The notes below the pieces were generated by a model. The model worked only from the letters and a program-made list of their open reading frames with translations. It made no database searches and was not told the origin of the DNA. 7,638 nucleotides of DNA from SZUA-448 sp964602475. GTDB lineage: Bacteria; Bacillota; Clostridia; Lachnospirales; Lachnospiraceae. The stretch covers positions 1-7,638 of the forward strand of contig CAZRRN010000080.1 of NCBI GenBank assembly GCA_964602475.1, in the 5' to 3' direction. How positions within the stretch are numbered: position 1 is the stretch's first letter; each line of letters opens with the position of its first letter. Below, piece by piece: positions 1-6,009 of the stretch. The position numbers and the translations under genes are program-made.

Positions 1-82
1 ATGGACCTATAAGATGATGGATTTCGGTATCGTTACGTCCCATTATGAAACGATTCAGGATGAATTGCTCCGGCTGTTGTAA
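1..82 (+). CDS. C-terminal end of an unidentified protein (5' truncated)
   Basis: Only one plus-strand frame is open from the window edge: codons start at position 2 and run 26 sense codons to TAA at 80-82. The peptide ends in ...SHYETIQDELLRLL, an amphipathic helical tail. The other two forward frames close within the first 15 bases. A terminator-like hairpin follows 11 bases after the stop, which supports a genuine gene end. The fragment is too short to assign a family and no function is proposed. It converges on the GH5 gene and is therefore not part of that operon. Confidence 0.55.
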   Translation, partial: WTYKMMDFGIVTSHYETIQDELLRLL

Positions 83-93
83 CGGCTAAGAAA

Positions 94-137
94 AAGAAGG
101 AAAGAACCCCTTTTGGTTTCCTTCCTTCTTGTTTTTT
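94..137. terminator. Bidirectional rho-independent terminator between convergent genes
   Basis: An imperfect inverted repeat pairs 94-108 (AAGAAGGAAAGAACC) with 115-130 (GGTTTCCTTCCTTCTT), leaving a 6-nt loop at 109-114, one A.C mismatch and one bulged T. A run of six T follows on the plus strand (132-137). On the other side an A-rich run (88-95) gives a T-rich tail on the minus strand. The hairpin can therefore stop both the plus-strand gene ending at 82 and the minus-strand GH5 gene ending at 143. The stem is long but A/T-rich and interrupted, so efficiency is uncertain. Confidence 0.75.
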
Positions 138-142
138 GTATT

Positions 143-1555
143 CTATTGCTGCGCGTGAGCATTATCTCTGGCAGTGTTAATAATCATATCAACAAATTCC
201 TGATCGAGCCAGCAAAGATTCTTACGATCCATATATCCGAACACTTCTTTTCCGCCTACATTGCTGACGTCGCCGTTATCCCATAGGATACAAGGAACAT
301 TGACAATGTCTCCACTGGAATCTTTACAGGTACTGACAGCCTGGGTAATATAAGCATTAACATACTTTATTCGTTCCTGCTGATTGTCTGTCTTTAGGAT
401 AACTCCCCATTCGTCGATAATAACCGGAATATCTTTTGAAGTCCATTCATCATTGACGATACGAAAGACATCCTTGATGGCAGTCAGCACCGAACTGTCA
501 TATACACTTTTTCCGGTTGCTGAAACATCACCACAGAAGGTATAGGGTACATATGGGTGAATGCTAACCATGATACGGTTTTCATAACCTCCGGGATCGC
601 TTGGCAGTTTGTAGTTAGGGTAGGAGTAAGGAGAGCCGCAGTAGCCGGGACAGAGGATAAAACGCGATTGGTTGTAAGCTCCTTCGGCAGTGCGTATGGT
701 ATTTACGCAGGCCTGGTTAAATTCGTTGATAATGTTCTGTGCCTTTTTCGAAGCCGCAGAGGAGGGGTTCCACTCGTCGCTTGTACCGGACAGGCGGACT
801 TCATTCATTGTCTGGAACACAAGATGAAGATCATAATCGGAAAACCGTTTCGCAATCTGCTCCCAGATCTGAGTCAGAAAATTGAGAGAACTTTCTTTGC
901 ATTCCTCGGTAGGGTAGATCCAGTCGGTTGAGGCATCATCATGATGGACGTCAATGACCACATATAAATCATCATTATAACAGTAATCCACCACCTCCTG
1001 AATCCGGTTCATCCAGTTATCACTGATGGTATAAATCTTTCGTCCGTTTTCATCAACTTCGACTGATATATGATTATGCCAGGACACAGAGATTCGAATG
1101 GTATTAAAACCTTGATCTTTTGCGAGGTCAATGATCTCCTGCGTGGTTTTAACATTTCCCCAGGCGGTTTCATAAGACATTTCATTGATAAGCCAGGTAC
1201 AGTCGTTTGGATCGTAGGTGTTTCCGAGATTCCAGCCCATCCCCATCTCCTGTACAAAGGACTGCCAAGTAATTCCATCATATATTACCTCAGAAGGGAT
1301 ATTGGTCGGAGCTGTGATGACATCCGTGTCCGGAGTAATGCCGGTTGGAGCCGTGGTAACCGATGCAACGGGAGTTACTGATGTGTCCGGAAACGTGGTT
1401 GAGCCGGACAGCATTTCTGTCGGAGCAGGCGTTGTGGTTGAGCCGGACAGTAGTTCTGTCGGAGAAGGAGCAGCTCCGTTTGTATTGCTGCATCCGATCA
1501 GAATCAGAAGAATCGGAATAAGTAACAGTATACTGTTCATTTTACAAATTTTCAT
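143..1555 (-). CDS. GH5 family cellulase/endoglucanase-type lipoprotein
   Basis: A 470-residue secreted glycoside hydrolase. Residues 1-21 form a lipoprotein signal peptide ending in the lipobox LIGC, so Cys22 is the predicted lipid anchor. Residues 23-90 are a Ser/Thr/Pro-rich linker holding a 13-residue repeat. The (beta/alpha)8 catalytic domain covers about 95-465. It shows GWNLGNT (108-113), the conserved Arg154, HH at 204-205, acid/base Glu252 in MNEVR, His333 in SIHPYV, nucleophile Glu382 in DEWG and Trp425. These are the standard GH5 catalytic and subsite residues. GH5 enzymes cut beta-1,4 linkages (cellulose, mixed beta-glucan, xyloglucan or mannan). The subfamily, and hence the exact substrate, cannot be fixed here. 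No carbohydrate-binding module or dockerin is visible. ATG at 1555 is supported by AGGAAAGGA at 1561-1569. The gene follows GH1 by 24 nt in the same operon, ends in TAG, and then meets the shared terminator. The enzyme probably acts at the outer face of the membrane and feeds the cytoplasmic beta-glucosidase. Confidence 0.93.
   Translation of the reverse strand: MKICKMNSILLLIPILLILIGCSNTNGAAPSPTELLSGSTTTPAPTEMLSGSTTFPDTSVTPVASVTTAPTGITPDTDVITAPTNIPSEVIYDGITWQSFVQEMGMGWNLGNTYDPNDCTWLINEMSYETAWGNVKTTQEIIDLAKDQGFNTIRISVSWHNHISVEVDENGRKIYTISDNWMNRIQEVVDYCYNDDLYVVIDVHHDDASTDWIYPTEECKESSLNFLTQIWEQIAKRFSDYDLHLVFQTMNEVRLSGTSDEWNPSSAASKKAQNIINEFNQACVNTIRTAEGAYNQSRFILCPGYCGSPYSYPNYKLPSDPGGYENRIMVSIHPYVPYTFCGDVSATGKSVYDSSVLTAIKDVFRIVNDEWTSKDIPVIIDEWGVILKTDNQQERIKYVNAYITQAVSTCKDSSGDIVNVPCILWDNGDVSNVGGKEVFGYMDRKNLCWLDQEFVDMIINTARDNAHAQQ
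1395..1468 (-). repeat. Tandem 39-bp repeat in the GH5 linker
   Basis: Two copies with a 39-bp period begin at 1395 and 1434. Over the 35 aligned bases (1395-1429 and 1434-1468) I count three mismatches. The period is a multiple of three and encodes two 13-residue units in the lipoprotein linker, PTELLSGSTTTPA and PTEMLSGSTTFPD (residues 32-57). The high nucleotide identity points to a recent in-frame duplication that lengthens the tether between the lipid anchor and the catalytic domain. Confidence 0.85.
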
Positions 1556-1579
1556 AATTATCCTTTCCTATTGTCGCTG

Positions 1580-2932
1580 TTATAAAGCAGCGCCATTTGT
1601 TTCAATTAATTTCTTATACCATATAGCTGAATCTTTCAGAGTTCTTTTCTGGGTGGCATAGTCACAGTAGATGATTCCAAAGCGTTCCTGATAACCTTTT
1701 GCCCATTCAAAGTTATCTATAAGAGACCAGAGATAATATCCGCGAATATCAACGCCATCTGCAGAGACCCTCGAAAGTTCCTTAAGGCAACGCTCCAGAT
1801 AATCAATTCGGTTTGGGTCATGGACCTTTCCGTCGAGCGAGACAGCATCGTGACAGCTCATACCGTTCTCTGTTATCATGATCGGCAGGTCATAACGCTC
1901 ATAGATAAATCTTGATCCCCAGTACAGAGCTTGTGGTACAATATCCCATCCAATCAAGGTATGTGGAGAACCGGGCGGCGAGACAAGAAGACCTTTAGAT
2001 GCACTGTAACGGGTACCCGTGTAGATATTCAGTCCAATAAAATCAATCGGTTGATTGATGAGAGAAAGCTCTTCCGCTGTAATAACCGGAGCATCAAGGG
2101 CTTTGTATTTATTCACCCATTCAGGATACCGGCCAAATACAATCGGATCAGTCCAGAAGGTGGGAGAGTACATAAATGCGTCATAATCGCTGTTTACAAA
2201 TCCGCTTCGTGCACCTTCCACATCTTCGGTAGCATCGGTGTCAGGCAGGAACGGAGCGGTTGCATGAGCAATACCGACTCTGCAGCTGTTATCCTGCTTC
2301 AGGACAGACACCGCTCTTCCATGGGCTTTTAGCAGGTTATGACAGGTTTGAAGGAGTTCTCCTTTCGAGAGATGATATCCCGGAGCCAGTTCTCCGTTAT
2401 AATAACCGCCGGCTATACACTGTGGTTCATTCAGGGTGATAAAGAGCTTTATGCGGTCACCGAACTTTCTGCTGATTATCCCGGCATATTCTTCAAACCA
2501 GAGAGGGGAATCATCATTCAGCCAGCCGCCCCTTCGATGCAGAGAATAAGGAAGATCCCAGTGAAACAGAGTCATACACGGTTCGATATTTCTTGCCAGA
2601 AGACCATCAATCAGCCGGTTGTAGAACGAAATACCAGTCTCGTTCACTGCTCCGGTTCCATTAGGAAGAATGCGTGGCCAGGAAACAGAAAAGCGGTAGC
2701 TTTTTAGCCCAAGCTCTTGCATAAGATTTAGATCCTCTTCAAGATGGTGATAGTGGTCACAGGCTGTGTCTCCGTTATGGTTATTGGCAACCGTGCCGTT
2801 TCGGTGGGAAAACGTATCCCAGATACTGAGACCTTTTGAGTCCTCAAAAGCGGCGCCCTCCAGCTGATAAGCCGCGGTAGCAGCTCCCCAGAGAAAATTT
2901 TTATTCTCTTTTATTTCTAAGGATGTTTTCAT
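1580..2932 (-). CDS. GH1 beta-glucosidase, cytoplasmic
   Basis: A 450-residue GH1 (beta/alpha)8 hydrolase, the usual family length, with no signal peptide. It removes beta-linked glucose (or a related sugar) from cellobiose, cello-oligosaccharides or aryl beta-glucosides by a retaining mechanism. Visible signatures are FLWGAATAAYQLEG (13-26, Gln23), FHWDLP (123-128), acid/base Glu169 in TLNEP, nucleophile Glu355 in ITENG, and NFEW (407-410) followed by the GYQERFG segment. Glu409 in NFEW is the sugar O4/O6 ligand of true beta-glucosidases. The phosphate-binding Ser/Lys/Tyr pattern of 6-phospho-beta-glucosidases is not seen, so the substrate is probably unphosphorylated and imported by an ABC-type or similar carrier outside this window. 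The frame stays open upstream to 3049, but the family N-terminus matches ATG at 2932, preceded by an AGGAGG site. The gene lies between araC and GH5; a candidate internal promoter lies in the 113-nt upstream gap. Confidence 0.95.
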   Translation of the reverse strand: MKTSLEIKENKNFLWGAATAAYQLEGAAFEDSKGLSIWDTFSHRNGTVANNHNGDTACDHYHHLEEDLNLMQELGLKSYRFSVSWPRILPNGTGAVNETGISFYNRLIDGLLARNIEPCMTLFHWDLPYSLHRRGGWLNDDSPLWFEEYAGIISRKFGDRIKLFITLNEPQCIAGGYYNGELAPGYHLSKGELLQTCHNLLKAHGRAVSVLKQDNSCRVGIAHATAPFLPDTDATEDVEGARSGFVNSDYDAFMYSPTFWTDPIVFGRYPEWVNKYKALDAPVITAEELSLINQPIDFIGLNIYTGTRYSASKGLLVSPPGSPHTLIGWDIVPQALYWGSRFIYERYDLPIMITENGMSCHDAVSLDGKVHDPNRIDYLERCLKELSRVSADGVDIRGYYLWSLIDNFEWAKGYQERFGIIYCDYATQKRTLKDSAIWYKKLIETNGAAL

Positions 2933-2946
2933 ACAGAGAAATAATA

Positions 2947-2952
2947 CCTCCT
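2947..2952 (-). promoter_or_regulatory. Ribosome binding site for GH1, unusually long spacing
   Basis: On the minus strand AGGAGG lies 14 nt before the ATG at 2932, longer than the usual 5-9 nt. No ATG, GTG or TTG occurs in frame between them, so the ATG at 2932 remains the best start. The site argues against initiation at 3049, which would place it inside the coding region. Confidence 0.6.
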
Positions 2953-2964
2953 GTTTTTTAATCA

Positions 2965-2993
2965 AACATAACAGAAACCCGGGGTTATTACAA
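2965..2993 (-). promoter_or_regulatory. Candidate internal promoter and operator for GH1-GH5
   Basis: Read on the minus strand, TTGTAA (2988-2993) and TATGTT (2965-2970) are 17 nt apart; each matches four of six consensus bases. An inverted repeat ATAAC-N11-GTTAT (2968-2972 and 2984-2988) overlaps the -10 and the edge of the -35. Inside it lies a second symmetric element, AACCC-G-GGGTT (2976-2986). Predicted initiation is near 2958, a few bases before the AGGAGG. The symmetry suggests a regulator site that would block or modulate the promoter. The evidence is pattern only. Confidence 0.35.
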
Positions 2994-3045
2994 TTACACA
3001 TAATGCAATATAACTTACATATAAACCAGTCAGAATAAAGCAGAA

Positions 3046-3966
3046 TCAAACGTCCTTCTTCGAGAAAGGGGCAGAACCGTAATGAGTATCGGAGAATGTG
3101 AGACGATTACGGTATTCCCCGGGAGTAACACTAAATTCACGTTTGAATACGCGGTTGAAGTAGGAGATGTTCTCGAAGCCGGAATCAAGAGCAATCGAAA
3201 GAATGCTTTCTTTTGTTGTGGTCAAAAGAGTGTGAGCATTCTTCAAACGAAGTCGGAGCAGATACTCGGATACGGTACAGTCCATTGTCCGGGAAAACAG
3301 TGCTGAGAAATAATTAGTGCTCATATGTGCTGCTTCTGCCAAAGAGGCAAGAGAAACAGAATTCTTGAAATGTTCCTCCATATAACTGACTGCCGGAGCG
3401 AGCTTCAAATAGGAAGTTTGAAAACCTTGTATTTTCTCCGAATATCCGGGTGTGCTTAAAAAACAACGGTATAGGAGGGCTAAAAGCATAAGAAGGAGTG
3501 ATTTTGAGACGAGCTTCCATCCAGAATCCTTCATATCCCACTCCGTTTGAAGCTTCTGTAATACATCTCGAATCTCATTGTTTGAAAAAGCGTTTCCGGG
3601 AAGACGGTGCTTAAAACCGGATTTCCATTCGTAGAAAGCACTGATATACTGGTAATCGCTGCTGCCTGCCATAATAAGCTCCGGCTCAAATACAATGACC
3701 ATTAGAGAAAGATCATCGGACAGATTGCGTGCCATGTGGTATTCGAGATTATTTATAATGAACAGATCGCCGGGAAGAATCGGATAATCAATATCTGTAA
3801 TGGTATACAGTCCTTCCCCGGACAGGCAGAAGTTAATCTCAAGACTGTGGTGGTTATGCATATAGGATCGACCATCAGAATTATCCTGTGGAGAGAAACC
3901 GACACCGGAATAGATTGCAAAAGGAAAGTCCTTTTCAAGAGAAAGAAATTCAGTTAAATATCTCAT
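3046..3966 (-). CDS. AraC-family transcriptional regulator (cupin sensor plus double HTH)
   Basis: A 306-residue one-component regulator. The N-terminal sensor (about 15-110) is a cupin-type barrel with the HNHHSLEINFCLSGEG segment (37-52) and the LPGDLFIINNLEYH turn (64-77), typical of sugar-binding AraC regulators. The C-terminal DNA-binding domain (about 188-288) has two helix-turn-helix units near 206-227 (SLASLAEAAHMSTNYFSALF) and 254-276 (SILSIALDSGFENISYFNRV), then the family closing motif FKREFSVTPGEYR. ATG at 3966 follows an AAGGAAGGAAA ribosome site. It is the first gene of the minus-strand unit, 113 nt ahead of GH1, which suggests control of the beta-glucan genes. It also sits divergent to the corrinoid operon, so it could control both directions. 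The ligand is unknown; an oligosaccharide from GH5 or GH1 action is a reasonable guess. Confidence 0.94.
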   Translation of the reverse strand: MRYLTEFLSLEKDFPFAIYSGVGFSPQDNSDGRSYMHNHHSLEINFCLSGEGLYTITDIDYPILPGDLFIINNLEYHMARNLSDDLSLMVIVFEPELIMAGSSDYQYISAFYEWKSGFKHRLPGNAFSNNEIRDVLQKLQTEWDMKDSGWKLVSKSLLLMLLALLYRCFLSTPGYSEKIQGFQTSYLKLAPAVSYMEEHFKNSVSLASLAEAAHMSTNYFSALFSRTMDCTVSEYLLRLRLKNAHTLLTTTKESILSIALDSGFENISYFNRVFKREFSVTPGEYRNRLTFSDTHYGSAPFSKKDV

Positions 3967-4029
3967 ACGGTTTCCTTCCTTCTGTGTATTTGTGGTGATA
4001 CATTTCCGTTTTCTTATGAGAGGTGATGT

Positions 4030-4127
4030 ATTTTGGCGCTAAAGTCAATTATAAACGGGAAAGAAACACGGGTCAATAAAATAATGCAAGAACAGGGAAA
4101 AAAAGTATAAGACATTTTTGCCAAAAT
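4030..4127. repeat. Inverted pair of GCCAAAAT elements in the divergent control region
   Basis: ATTTTGGC at 4030-4037 and its reverse complement GCCAAAAT at 4120-4127 form a perfect 8-bp inverted pair about 90 bp apart centre to centre. Read in the GCCAAAAT direction, the following bases also agree in part (GCCAAAATWC). The left copy lies just downstream of the predicted araC start point. The right copy overlaps the candidate -35 of the plus-strand operon. This placement suits binding sites for one regulator acting on both promoters, but an 8-mer pair can also arise by chance. Confidence 0.35.
4048..4076 (-). promoter_or_regulatory. Strong sigma-70-type promoter for the araC-GH1-GH5 unit
   Basis: On the minus strand TTGACC (4071-4076, five of six consensus) and TATAAT (4048-4053, perfect) are separated by exactly 17 nt. 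Initiation is predicted near 4041, giving an araC leader of about 75 nt. This is the best promoter in the window and it points into araC. Confidence 0.75.
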
Positions 4128-4146
4128 TCTATATTGTGAGCTTAAT
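4118..4146 (+). promoter_or_regulatory. Candidate promoter for the corrinoid operon
   Basis: TTGCCA (4118-4123, five of six) and CTTAAT (4141-4146, four of six) are 17 nt apart, with initiation predicted near 4153 and a leader of about 90 nt. An alternative -10, TATATT at 4130-4135 (five of six), has only a poor -35 (ATAAGA, 4107-4112). The weaker boxes compared with the araC promoter would fit a promoter that needs an activator. The rest of the leader holds the palindrome at 4163-4175 and the AAGGAGG ribosome site at 4232-4238. Confidence 0.4.
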
Positions 4147-4162
4147 GAGGAAGCTGCAGTGA

Positions 4163-4175
4163 ATTTACGGTAAAT
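4163..4175. repeat. 13-bp palindrome in the corrinoid operon leader
   Basis: ATTTAC-G-GTAAAT is a perfect inverted repeat with 6-bp arms around one central base. It lies about 10-22 nt after the predicted start point of the plus-strand promoter. The one-base loop makes an RNA hairpin unlikely, so a DNA operator is the more natural reading. It differs from the GCCAAAAT element. Confidence 0.35.
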
Positions 4176-4242
4176 CGCCATGCAGACTGTCATGTGCTGA
4201 AAGACACACGAGCTCATTGAATAAAATGAATAAGGAGGAAAT

Positions 4243-5292
4243 ATGCTGTACAACGATCATTTTGATGAATTGAAGAAAAGAATGGAAGCTTACTGGAACA
4301 GGGAGGAAACAGACCGAAGCTGCGCTGCACTAATTGTATCCAGACCGAATAACTGTGATTTTGGTGAAGTGAATTACTACTTTGATACGGAGAAGGCAGA
4401 CGAGCTGCACCGTAACCGGCGTTTTCAAAGCTACGATTATCTATGGGAGGCAATTCCTTGCCTGTTTCCGTATTTCGGTACTGCAGGTATTGCGGAATAT
4501 GCAGGATGTAAGCCTCATTATACACCAAGGACAACCTGGTTTGAACCCTGTCTTCCGGAACCGGATGCCGGTGAAATCAGTTTTCGAAACATGGAAGGCT
4601 TCGAACGCCAAAAGGCGGCGATTGCGCGGCTGGTTACACTTTCCCGTAAGGATTATGCGGTTACCGTGACGGATAACTGCGGAATTGCTGATGCACTGGC
4701 AGCGATGAGAGGTGCGCAGGAATTCCTGATGGATATGATGACCGAGGAGGAGTTTGTACTGGAAGGAATCCGCAAACTTCTTCCGATTTACAAGGAGACA
4801 CAGGAGGAGCTCTTTTCCCTTGTGAAGGAGAACAACGAGGGCAGTATCCTGTCATGGATGCATTTGTGGGCACCACAGCGTTGTGCGCAGATGCAGTGTG
4901 ACTTAAGTGTTATGATTTCCCCTGCAATGTATGAGAAGTTCATACTTCCCGAGCTGAACGAATTAACGGAATTCTTAGATTATCCGGTCTATCATTTTGA
5001 TGGACAGGAGCAAATACGTCACCTTGACCTTCTGCTTTCGTTAAAGAAGCTTCGGGCGATTCAATGGACTCCGGTTGCCGGGCAACCGAAGACCTCAACC
5101 TTTATTCCGGAGCTGCAGAAGATACAAAAGGCGGGGAAAAACCTGATTTTGTTTCCTCAGACGAACGAATTGGAGCTTCTGCTCGATAATCTGTCCTGCC
5201 GTGGTCTGCAGATGGTTGTATATGGCGGAAATATGGAAGAAGCAGATTATATCATGAAGACAATCAAAGCGCACTCAAAGAACCGCTGGTAG
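4243..5292 (+). CDS. UroD-superfamily protein, candidate substrate:corrinoid methyltransferase
   Basis: A 349-residue soluble protein with the pattern of a uroporphyrinogen-decarboxylase-fold TIM barrel. Characteristic stretches are QCDLSVMISPAMYEKFILPEL (about 218-238), YHFDGQEQIRHLDLLLSL (250-267, with His251, Asp253, His260, Asp262) and IQWTPVAGQP (273-282). It is not a haem-pathway UroD: the N-terminal arginine-rich substrate motif is not visible and the neighbours are corrinoid genes. The H-x-C...C zinc ligands of MtaA/MtbA are absent too. Relatives of this type are sometimes labelled trimethylamine corrinoid protein 2 in databases (from memory). As the first gene of the operon, upstream of the carrier and of an MtaA-like enzyme, it is best placed to be methyltransferase I, moving a methyl group from an unknown substrate to the corrinoid. 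That role is inferred from context. Start at 4243 has AAGGAGG 4 nt upstream. It ends with an amber TAG, and the same frame stays open into the corrinoid gene. Confidence 0.82.
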   Translation: MLYNDHFDELKKRMEAYWNREETDRSCAALIVSRPNNCDFGEVNYYFDTEKADELHRNRRFQSYDYLWEAIPCLFPYFGTAGIAEYAGCKPHYTPRTTWFEPCLPEPDAGEISFRNMEGFERQKAAIARLVTLSRKDYAVTVTDNCGIADALAAMRGAQEFLMDMMTEEEFVLEGIRKLLPIYKETQEELFSLVKENNEGSILSWMHLWAPQRCAQMQCDLSVMISPAMYEKFILPELNELTEFLDYPVYHFDGQEQIRHLDLLLSLKKLRAIQWTPVAGQPKTSTFIPELQKIQKAGKNLILFPQTNELELLLDNLSCRGLQMVVYGGNMEEADYIMKTIKAHSKNRW

Positions 5293-5321
5293 AATTATAT
5301 AGTGAAATATATGAAAGAAAA

Positions 5322-5326
5322 GAGGG
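5322..5326 (+). promoter_or_regulatory. Ribosome binding site setting the corrinoid protein start
   Basis: GAGGG lies 8 nt before ATG 5335. Possible earlier starts in the same frame (GTG 5302, ATG 5311) lack a comparable purine-rich site, and the family N-terminus aligns with MSLSEI at 5335. Confidence 0.6.
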
Positions 5327-5334
5327 AAAAATCG

Positions 5335-5973
5335 ATGAGCTTAAGTGAGATTTCGGAACAGCTTCAAAAGGGAAGAGCAAAGGATGTTAGTGCACTGGTA
5401 CAGCAGGCATTAGACGAAGGAATCCCGGCAGAAGTCATCCTAAAGGAAGGTCTTCTTGCAGGCATGGAAGTCATCGGACGTCGTTTCCGTGACAATGAAA
5501 TTTTTGTACCCGAGGTACTGGTTGCAGCGCGTGCAATGGGAAAAGGTTCCGAGGTACTAAAACCGGTGCTGGCAGACAGCGGAGTGCGTGCTTCCGGAAA
5601 GGTGTGTATCGGAACCGTACGAGGAGATTTGCATGACATCGGAAAAAATCTTGTAAAGATGATGATGGAGGGAAAAGGACTCGAGGTTGTTGATCTCGGG
5701 ACCGATGTCCCGGCAGAAAGGTTTATTCAGACAGCAATAGACGAGAACTGTAGAGTAATCTGTTGTTCTGCACTGCTTACTACCACTATGCCGGAGATGG
5801 AACAGGTCGTTAAGGCTGCCGTTGATGCCGAAATCCGCAACAAAGTTAAAATTATGATCGGAGGAGCTCCGGTTACACAGGAGTTTGCAGATTCCATCGG
5901 AGCGGATGCATATACTGATGACGCAGCTTCCGCAGCTGCCGTAGCAGCAGAATTCTGCAAAAATATTGCTTAA
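5335..5973 (+). CDS. Corrinoid (B12-binding) methyl-carrier protein, MtbC/MtaC-like
   Basis: A 212-residue cobamide carrier, close to the family's usual 205-220. Residues 1-85 are the helical cap domain (LVQQALDEGIPAEVILKEGLL, then FVPEVLVAARAM). Residues 87-212 are the Rossmann-like cobalamin-binding domain. The base-off/His-on signature is intact: GTVRGDLHDIGKNLV contains D98-x-H100-x-x-G103, with His100 as the lower axial cobalt ligand. SALLTTTMPEM and the late GGAP turn complete the B12 pocket. Proteins of this family shuttle a methyl group between a substrate-specific methyltransferase and a second methyltransferase, cycling between Co(I) and methyl-Co(III). It sits between the two presumed partner enzymes, 42 nt after the first and 36 nt before the second. 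The carrier would need a reductive activator (RamA-type), which is not in this window. The fold is secure; the methyl donor is not known. MetH-type methionine synthase is excluded by length and context. Confidence 0.95.
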   Translation: MSLSEISEQLQKGRAKDVSALVQQALDEGIPAEVILKEGLLAGMEVIGRRFRDNEIFVPEVLVAARAMGKGSEVLKPVLADSGVRASGKVCIGTVRGDLHDIGKNLVKMMMEGKGLEVVDLGTDVPAERFIQTAIDENCRVICCSALLTTTMPEMEQVVKAAVDAEIRNKVKIMIGGAPVTQEFADSIGADAYTDDAASAAAVAAEFCKNIA

Positions 5974-5999
5974 TGGGAAGAGTGAAAAAGCTCAGGCAT

Positions 6000-6004
6000 G
6001 GAGG
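6000..6004 (+). promoter_or_regulatory. Ribosome binding site setting the MtaA-like start
   Basis: GGAGG lies 5 nt before ATG 6010 and overlaps the alternative ATG at 5998. Initiation at 5998 would leave no upstream purine-rich site, so 6010 is chosen and the protein begins MRNFFQS. Confidence 0.7.
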
Positions 6005-6009
6005 TAAAT

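Noticed and set aside
557..931. Plus-strand open frames inside the GH5, GH1 and araC genes (for example 557-931, 1218-1661, 1931-2332, 2339-2707)
   Set aside because: They lie antisense to strongly supported genes, show no recognisable domains and lack convincing ribosome sites.
1580..2932. 6-phospho-beta-glucosidase (PTS-linked) reading of the GH1 protein
   Set aside because: The NFEW motif with Glu409 and the following GYQERFG segment are those of non-phosphorylated beta-glucosidases, and no PTS gene is nearby.
2933..3049. Extension of the GH1 reading frame upstream to 3049 (39 extra residues)
   Set aside because: The extra segment does not resemble a GH1 N-terminus and covers the AGGAGG site and candidate promoter. 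The family start matches ATG 2932.
3967..4242. Cobalamin riboswitch upstream of the corrinoid operon
   Set aside because: I see no B12-box-like conserved element, and the predicted leader of about 90 nt is too short for the full riboswitch fold.
4243..5292. Haem-pathway uroporphyrinogen decarboxylase (HemE)
   Set aside because: The N-terminal arginine motif typical of HemE is not seen, no other tetrapyrrole synthesis gene is present, and the operon partners are corrinoid methyl-transfer proteins.
5302..5334. Earlier GTG/ATG starts for the corrinoid protein
   Set aside because: They add a lysine-rich tail with no family match and have no good ribosome site, whereas ATG 5335 has GAGGG at proper distance.
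5998..6009. ATG 5998 as start of the MtaA-like protein
   Set aside because: This ATG overlaps the GGAGG that serves ATG 6010 and has no ribosome site of its own.
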